From Corynespora cassiicola (lineage: Eukaryota; Ascomycota; Dothideomycetes; Pleosporales; Corynesporascaceae): a stretch of DNA of 64,000 nt. Below are positions 57,607 to 64,000 of the stretch, piece after piece. The notes beneath the pieces are model-generated. The model did not search any database. It was given only the letters and a program-made list of their open reading frames with translations, and was not told where the DNA came from. Position 1 is the first letter of the stretch. Each line of letters begins with the position of its first letter. Location: contig JAEUWY010000004.1 of the NCBI GenBank assembly GCA_022059125.1, forward strand, positions 1,798,001 through 1,862,000. The letters run 5' to 3'. The position numbers were made by a program, and so were the translations under genes.

Positions 57607-59331
57607 GGCGAGGAGAGGCGAGCAATGCAGACTTGTTCAGGTGAATTGGCGATGGCATCCACTGAGGATTGATGGAGGAGCTTCACATCAGACCGATGGT
57701 CGGAAGACCAGCAGCGCTTTGCCGACAAGGTAGGAGCAGCCCTGGCGACTATGTTCTTTCCCCGCGTCTTGGGAAGGAGTGGTTGTCTGAGAAGGGGCAA
57801 AGGAGGAGGCACAAGGAGCCTCGGCACCTTCTGAAGCTGGCGGCGTGCGGCTGGAGACGCCAGGGCGCGCCACAGCTGCAGCACGTGTGTGGCTTGGTGC
57901 GCGCACGCAGTTGCGCCACTCACGTTGTCTGTGCCCAAGCTTTTGCGGGCGCCCCCGGCCTAGAAGGTCCAGGCTTGGTCGGCCGGTCGCCCTCGGCCGG
58001 CTTCATTTGCGCCATAGAGACCCTGGGCCGGCGCCAGCCCAGCCTCCCACCACGTTGGCAGCCCCCCGCTTGTTCAACCATGTCGCGATCCATGGGTCTC
58101 GCCGCTGGGCTCGCTCTCTGGCTGCGGCAACAGTCGCAGTCGCGGTCGCAGTTGCTGGGACGGGCTGCACGCTGCAGCGCCCGACGGGCCTGGCGTATGC
58201 TGCGGCGGCGAGCCCGGCGGCGGGCAGCAGCAGCAGCAGCAGCAGAGATAGCAGAGGTCGCGGCAGCAGCACAGCATCATCCTCGGAGATGTCGACTGGC
58301 TTGCAGCAGATGGAACACAAAAAAATGACTGAGGGCGTCTGATTGCGCGCGCGCTGATTGGCTGCTCCGTCTACTGATAAGGGGCTTGGCGGCCGTTGCC
58401 GAACGCTGCGCGGCCACACGCACCACAACACCGGCCGGGGCAGGCGGCGACCGCGTTGCTTTTGGATCTCTGGGCCTTTGGGCCTCCGGGCGGCCAGGGA
58501 GAGGCGCAGAGCAGCACGCGCAAGCCCGCCGCCCCTGGAGCTGGAGCTGGAGCTGGAGAGCATCCGCTGCGCAGACGGCGCCGGCGGCGTCAGGGCGGAT
58601 ATGGGCGGCGGAACGCGAGCAGTTACCCAAAGAAATGACTGCGCCGGGCAGATCCACAGGCCGATTCTAACCCGAGTCTGCGGCGACAGGCATGTCGATG
58701 CTTGGCGCCCTCCTAGAGCCGTTCCCCATCAATCTTCGCGATGTGCGGCCCTCGTCGCCCTTAACTCACCCACTCCCCCAGGCCTCGTTTGTCACCGCCT
58801 GCAGTCCCCTCCCCTCCCCCTCCTCACCGCGACACTGCGACACCGCGACACCGCGCCGCCCCTCCACGCCCTCTGTGCTGCTCTCGCCCTCTTATCTGCT
58901 CGCCGCCCAATTGTCGCCAAGTAGACCACCATTGGGCCCCGGCTTGCTGCTGTATCACCGCTATCCGCCTCTCTTATCGCCCTCGACGTCAGACCAATTC
59001 CCAGCCAACCCCGACTCCTCCTGGGAGCCGCAAGCCTGCGACTACACCCAACTCTGCTCGTCCCCTTCAACCCCTCCAGTCGCACTGCCTTGATTGCTGC
59101 TCCGCTCAAGGCCCTGCCCAACCGCCGACCCTCTCACTCGTTGCCCCCCTCTCAACACACTCTACTTGCCACCGCCCGTCCTGAGCCATCGCGTCGACCT
59201 GCGACAGCTTCACCGCCTACCTGTCGCCTTATCGCCCCCCCGTCCTGCACACCTGCAGCCAGCATCCCCATAAAGCCCAGCCTTACGCTCGCTTCCCTCC
59301 CCCAGTACTCCTCGACTCTGACCGACACACC
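57607..59331. promoter_or_regulatory. Divergent GC-rich region, alcohol oxidase / FYVE gene
   Basis: 1.7 kb between opposite starts. Contains CAG/GCA runs near 58220-58275, a GGAGCT hexamer tract (58535-58558) and a long C/T-rich leader from about 58750 to 59330 ahead of the FYVE gene. ORFs here are low-complexity on both strands. No gene supported. Confidence 0.55.
58535..58558. repeat. GGAGCT hexamer repeat
   Basis: Four tandem copies of a six-base unit in the divergent region. Confidence 0.75.
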
Positions 59332-60632
59332 ATGGCCACCGACTTCTCCACTCCGACGGCTGTCCCCCAGCCCGCACCCTACCAGCACCATGCCTACAGG
59401 AAGTCGGGACACTTCAACGACTACAACACCATGGGCTCTGGTGCCAACACACCAATGAACGTCTCGCCCACCTCCCCGCGCAACACCTCGCACCTCCCCG
59501 TGCACCCTCACCATGTTCCCCAGATCCGGCCCATGAAACCCCCAATCTACGTCCCAGCCGCCCTGCGACGAACCGAGAAGCCCGCTCGCCAGTCGCCGCC
59601 CAAGGTGGACTCGGCCGTGGACAATACTCCCAGTTGGGGATCGGATGTTGGTTTTGGACCGCCCGTTGGCGAGGGCTCGACGCCGCCCGTGTCGCGCATC
59701 TCAACCAGCGACCTCAACAGCATCTACGAAAACACACCGCTATCCCCCATCGCCGGGCCGATTACGCGGAACCACTGGCAGGTAAGCAAATCTCTTCAAT
59801 CTCATTTCCATTTTCCTGGACCATGGTCTGCATCCACCGTCATTCCTCTTTTGTCGCGTGCCCGCCATGTCCGTCCCCTCGGGGCTTCCAGCTGTTACGT
59901 ACATCCTTTGGGGTAGATCGTTTTAGCGTGGCGTCGTTCTGGTCGCCTCCTTGGCGGACTTGGCCGATTTCTGAGCGCTTCGCGATACGCGCCTTCTCCA
60001 CTGCCCATGTCAACAAAACTGGCGGCTTCCATGCACGTCAGAGGAACTCGTGAGGGGCAGCACGGCAGCGGTCGACGTTCGCTCTCTGCGCCAATGCCGC
60101 CTTGTAGACGACTTCTCTGTCTCACTCGCCTTGTTCCCCCCCACACTAGCGTCTCGCGAATGCAGGGTCACCCGCCTCGTCACACAGACCTCCCGCTCTT
60201 TTGCGTTTTTCCATTTTTTCCATCTGCGCCATCAAGTCCAGACCAATCGCTGACCAACTCCAATAGCCGGATAGTTCCACCCAAATCTGCACTGCTACCT
60301 CCTGCCACACCCAATTTGGCCTGTTCAACCGGCGCCACCACTGCCGCAAGTGCGGCGGCATCTATTGCTGGTCCCACTCGCAGAAGCATGTGCGGCTGAA
60401 CGAGGAGGCTCTCTTCCACCCCGAAGGCGAGTGGCATCGTGCTTGTGACCGTTGCCACACACAGTATCGCCATTGGGAAAGGATGCGCTCCAGCCGAGCC
60501 AACAGCGAGAGCTCTGGTAGCACCGCTGCCGTTACCATCGACACTCCCGCTGCAGCAAAGCGCCCGGAAGCACAGCGAGTCGGCAGCCTCGCTACTAGCC
60601 TTCAGAATGCTTGGAACTGGAGCACATTCTAG
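59332..60632 (+). CDS. FYVE zinc-finger protein
   Basis: Two exons: 59332-59781 and 60267-60632, giving 271 residues. Residues 1-150 are Pro/Ser-rich and disordered. The FYVE domain fills the start of exon 2 (about 151-222): PDSSTQICTATSCHTQFGLF, then the core NRRHHCRKCGGIYC (171-184), HVRL, and ACDRCHTQY. The RRHHCR basic patch binds phosphatidylinositol 3-phosphate, so the protein should sit on endosomes or vacuolar membranes. The first zinc pair appears as C-x4-C rather than C-x2-C. The C-terminal tail is short (about 50 residues). The intron, 485 bases, is long for this genome and sits exactly at the domain border. Confidence 0.88.
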
Positions 60633-61765
60633 ACCCAGTCCTCCATCTCCGAGATCCACATGGATCCACCCTCTTGATACACCTTCACGAGTTCCTCTTT
60701 CTACCATTTGATATCCGAGACGCCATTGTTCTCGTACATGGCTGTCTCAACCTCCTCTTGGCTCGTTCCTAGAGCATTTGCATAATAGCATGGTATTGGC
60801 GCACTTCTCATCCGACTTGGGGCGGACTTTTTCTTTATAAATTCAGCGTTTCCTACTGTCCGGCATTTTAGAAACCAGCACTCCTCGCGAGATGCGCTGT
60901 GTAACGGCCGCTAGATATCCACCTTAATGACTGTCAATTCCTCTTTCTAGACGATATGTGGTCGACATTTGACAGGGAACGGGGCAGACGATGACGACGG
61001 CGACGACGACGACGGTGTGGATGAGCGTGCGGTATAATCGGGTGGCGTTTCAGTTACAACTTTTGTGACTGGTTTTGACTCTGCGATGGCAATGGTATTA
61101 GGCGTTTTTATTGTTGGGGCAATGGCTTCCGTGGTGTAGAAGTCTGGACGACCCTCGTAGTCGGGTAATGTTTGTGGTTATCTACTTGTATTTGACAAAT
61201 ACATTAGCATCGATCTAAGCTCAACTCGCTGGAATTGTGATGTTATAAGTACCTTGATGAATATGGGCACTGACCTTGACCATTGGATGGACTGATTATG
61301 TGGGGCTTGCAGCTGAAAAGGCACAGGAAGGTCGGAGGGAGGGGGGGAATGTAAAAGTGGCATGCGGACGTCCATGGTACAAGTACCCATCGCAAAACTA
61401 GAATCCACATGGAAAACCGGCATGATCTAGACATTCCATCATTCGAGACAGCCCCAGTGTCAGACGACAGGACCGATATTAAAATCTAGCTGCCCTGCCC
61501 TCACCGGTTGCTTGTCGGCGGACTGGCTCGGGCTCCGATTGGCTGGGAAGTGCAAAAAGTCATCGATGTCTGGAAAAAACGACATCTGTGTCAACGATTC
61601 CACCACCGCTCGCAACCAGCCCACTTTACTGCCTTCCGCTTACCTCAATATTACATGTGAGATTCGCGGCGCGCGCAACGCCCGACGAAAATACTCTCGT
61701 TCCGCAGCAGTGCCTCCCGGGGCCTGCGCGCCCCCGGTCCAATCTTTCGAGGATTCGCGAGGACG
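60633..61765. other. Intergenic region, FYVE gene / dus1
   Basis: 3' flank of the FYVE gene and promoter of dus1. AT-rich in 60780-61430. A run of CGACGA triplets lies near 60990-61015. No gene supported. Confidence 0.6.
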
Positions 61766-63570
61766 ATGACCAGCATGACTTCCGAAGCGCATTCCGAGGC
61801 GCCAGGCGCAACGGATGGGATGGTAGAGGTGCAGAAGCAGGCCAGGCTGCGAGGACGCGCATTCTATGAGAGCATCGGGAGCCCGAAGCTCGTGCTCGCC
61901 CCCATGGTGGAGCAGTCAGAGTTTGTACGTTGCCCGCACCCCCTCCCTCAATCCACGGTGATGGCTGATGGCATACGACGCCGCAGGCATGGCGCATGCT
62001 ATCGCGCTCTTTCATCCCGCCTTCTAAGCAGAGGGATCTGCTTGCGTATACCCCCATGTTCCATTCCAAGATGTTCCACGAGAACCAAAAGTACCGCGAC
62101 TCGCACTTCCAGCCCCTCAACGGCCCCCTCCCCACACCCACCGACCCAAACCACACTCCTTCGCCCCCCGAATCGGAATGGCATCTTGATGGGAACCCTG
62201 CTTTCGATAGGCCGCTTACCGTACAATTCTGCTCCAACGAGCCAGACGATCTCCTGAACGCTGCCAAGCATGTGGCCCCGTTCTGCGATGCCGTAGATCT
62301 GAATCTGGGATGCCCCCAAGGCATTGCCAAGCGAGGAAAATATGGCGCATTCTTGCAGGAAGACTGGGACCTCATCGCGAGGATGATCCGAAAGCTCAAC
62401 GAAGAGTTGGATGTACCCATCACGGCGAAGATGCGGGTTCTGGAGACAAAGGAGCAGACGCTGGAATATGCAAAGACGATCCTGGGTGCTGGAGCTAGTA
62501 TTCTGACCGTTCACGGTCGGCGGAGAGAGCAAAAGGGCCACAACACGGGTCTTGCGGACTGGAACATGATCCGTTATCTTAGGGACAATCTGCCAAAGGA
62601 GACGGTGCTCTTTGCCAACGGCAACATCCTGCAACACGAAGACATCGCAAAGTGCCTGGATGCAACAGGCGCAGATGCTGTAATGAGCGCGGAAGGCAAC
62701 CTCAACGATCCGACCATCTTCGCTGAACCGCCACCGGTGGGTGAGGAGGGCCGGGAATATTGGAGGGGGCGGGATGGCAAAGGTGGATATAGGGTCGATG
62801 CCGTCATGAGGCGATACATGGACATCATCCACAAGTATGCCCTCGGGCAGGAGCCGCCAGCAAGAAAACCTCTATTCTTGCCTTCGGACCTCGAACAGCC
62901 CGAGGCGGGAGAGCAAGTAGAGCACGCAGAGGAAGAACAGGAGGGCCCCCCGAGGAAGAAGGTCAAGCAGTCAAAGGCCGAGAAGAAGCAAGACAAGATC
63001 AAAAACCCCAACCTCACCGCCATGCAGGCCCACCTGTTTAACCTACTGCGCCACCTCGTCGCCCAGCATCACGACATCCGAGACGCCCTGGCAAAGTGCA
63101 GGGTAGGCGACATCGCCAGCTTCGAGAACGTACTCGCCATGGTGGAAAAGGCCGTCAAGCAAGGCATGCTCGCCTACGAGAAGGAGCACGAAAATGTCGA
63201 TGCCAGCGCTCCCGCCGCCTCCGAGACCCATGCGGAGCAGCCCGACGAGCAAGTCGCCGAAGAGGTAGACCCTTACGAGTCCTCCCTGGCCACGGTCGCG
63301 AAGTGCAAACGCCCCTGGTGGATCTGCCAACCCTACGTCCGACCGCTCCCCAAGGAGGCCATCGCAAAGGGCTCCATGCAGCTCAGCAAGAAGGAGAAGA
63401 AGAGGATGGAGCAGGAAGAAGCGGAGAGGCAGGCCTCCAAGAGTGTCGGACTCGAGCCTGGAGGCAGGATAGAGAAAGATGAGATTGTGGTGAATGGGAA
63501 GGGCGGCGAAGAGGACAAGGAGAAGGTGGTCGAAGTGGAGATCCCCAAGGAGGGCGTCGTTTGCGGATGA
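61766..63570 (+). CDS. dus1: tRNA-dihydrouridine synthase Dus1
   Basis: Two exons: 61766-61924 and 61987-63570, giving 580 residues. The FMN-dependent Dus fold starts with SPKLVLAPMVEQSEF|AWRML, continues LTVQFCSNEPDDLLNAAKHV, and has the catalytic cysteine in VDLNLGCPQGIAKRGKYGAF (Cys162). Also present: PITAKMRVL, then LTVHGRRREQKG and VLFANGNI, and GADAVMSAEGNL. It reduces U16/U17 of cytoplasmic tRNAs with NADPH. After about residue 300 comes a Lys/Glu-rich linker (PPRKKVKQSKAEKKQ), the usual helical tRNA-binding part and a charged tail of about 120 residues with coiled-coil potential. Total length is greater than in yeast, mainly from the tail. The short intron falls after codon 53. Confidence 0.93.
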
Positions 63571-64000
63571 TGACATGTCATATATACCCACGGTGCAAAG
63601 AGCCGCACCCTTTTTTTGGCAATAGACGTAGAACATTTGAATGGGAGGCTTGCATAGCGACGGGGGTGTTTGTTGGCTAGTGGGCCACTGGCATGTACTT
63701 GATTGCGTGTATACTACTCCATGCGCGCCCATCGTATCTGCATTGTAGTCTATTGGAGGAAGAAAAATGGTGAAGCACTTCATCTCACACCCGTTGTAAT
63801 CGTAAAAGGACCGTATCTCATCCCATCAATGGCTCATGTCTTTACCTTGAAGAAACGTCCACTTATGTGACTGAAAATGAAGCGAATGAAGCAAGTATCA
63901 ATCGAAAAATAACAAAGCACGGGTGAAATGCAGAAAATGCCACCATGCATGAGGTAGAGACTGGTCGAAAAGCATGAAATCAACTCTCCTCTGGAAAGAA
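63571..64000. other. 3' flank of dus1
   Basis: AT-richer sequence after the dus1 stop codon. No further gene can be recognised before the window ends. Confidence 0.6.

Noticed and set aside
57669..58657. Gln/Leu, Cys or Ala-run ORFs near 58.0-58.6 kb
   Set aside because: They are translations of CAG and GGAGCT repeats in different frames.
62574..63783. Minus-strand ORFs opposite dus1
   Set aside because: Antisense shadows of the GC-rich dus1 exon.

Overview
The window looks like a chromosome segment of a filamentous ascomycete (Pezizomycotina). Genes carry short introns of about 50-100 bases with gtaagt/gtatgt-type donors, the 5' leaders are pyrimidine-rich, and the gene set is typical: asco-type laccase, RTA1-like protein, CFEM-like surface protein, Zn2Cys6 regulator, SWR1 subunit, EGO-complex GTPase. 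A dothideomycete is possible, but class cannot be settled by eye. I support 23 protein genes. Exon boundaries were placed by hand from splice signals and reading phase.

Left part (1-15.1 kb): a Bni4-like polarity protein, ribosomal protein eS25 (start codon alone in exon 1), a cytochrome b5/MAPR protein, the Rag GTPase Gtr2 (four exons), a polytopic membrane protein carrying an AT-hook, and Swc5 transcribed divergently from it. Middle (16.6-31.3 kb): a CFEM-like membrane protein, the recombination translocase Rdh54, an uncharacterised membrane protein, a 1930-residue DH-domain Rho GEF and an EBP-family sterol isomerase.

Accessory-looking part (32-57.6 kb): a Zn2Cys6 factor, an RTA1-like protein, a tiny ORF, an F-box protein, a GT25 glycosyltransferase, a kinase with an N-terminal CRIB/PBD-like motif and altered HRD/DFG motifs, a laccase, a gene-poor interval of about 4.4 kb with an AT-rich core and a tRNA-like relic, a PAF-acetylhydrolase-like protein lacking its nucleophile serine, a GNAT protein and a long-chain alcohol oxidase. 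Right end: an FYVE protein and tRNA-dihydrouridine synthase Dus1.

I see no transposase, CRISPR array, rRNA gene, intact tRNA or convincing biosynthetic cluster. The most unusual items are the AT-hook membrane protein, the CRIB-linked kinase and the serine-less hydrolase.
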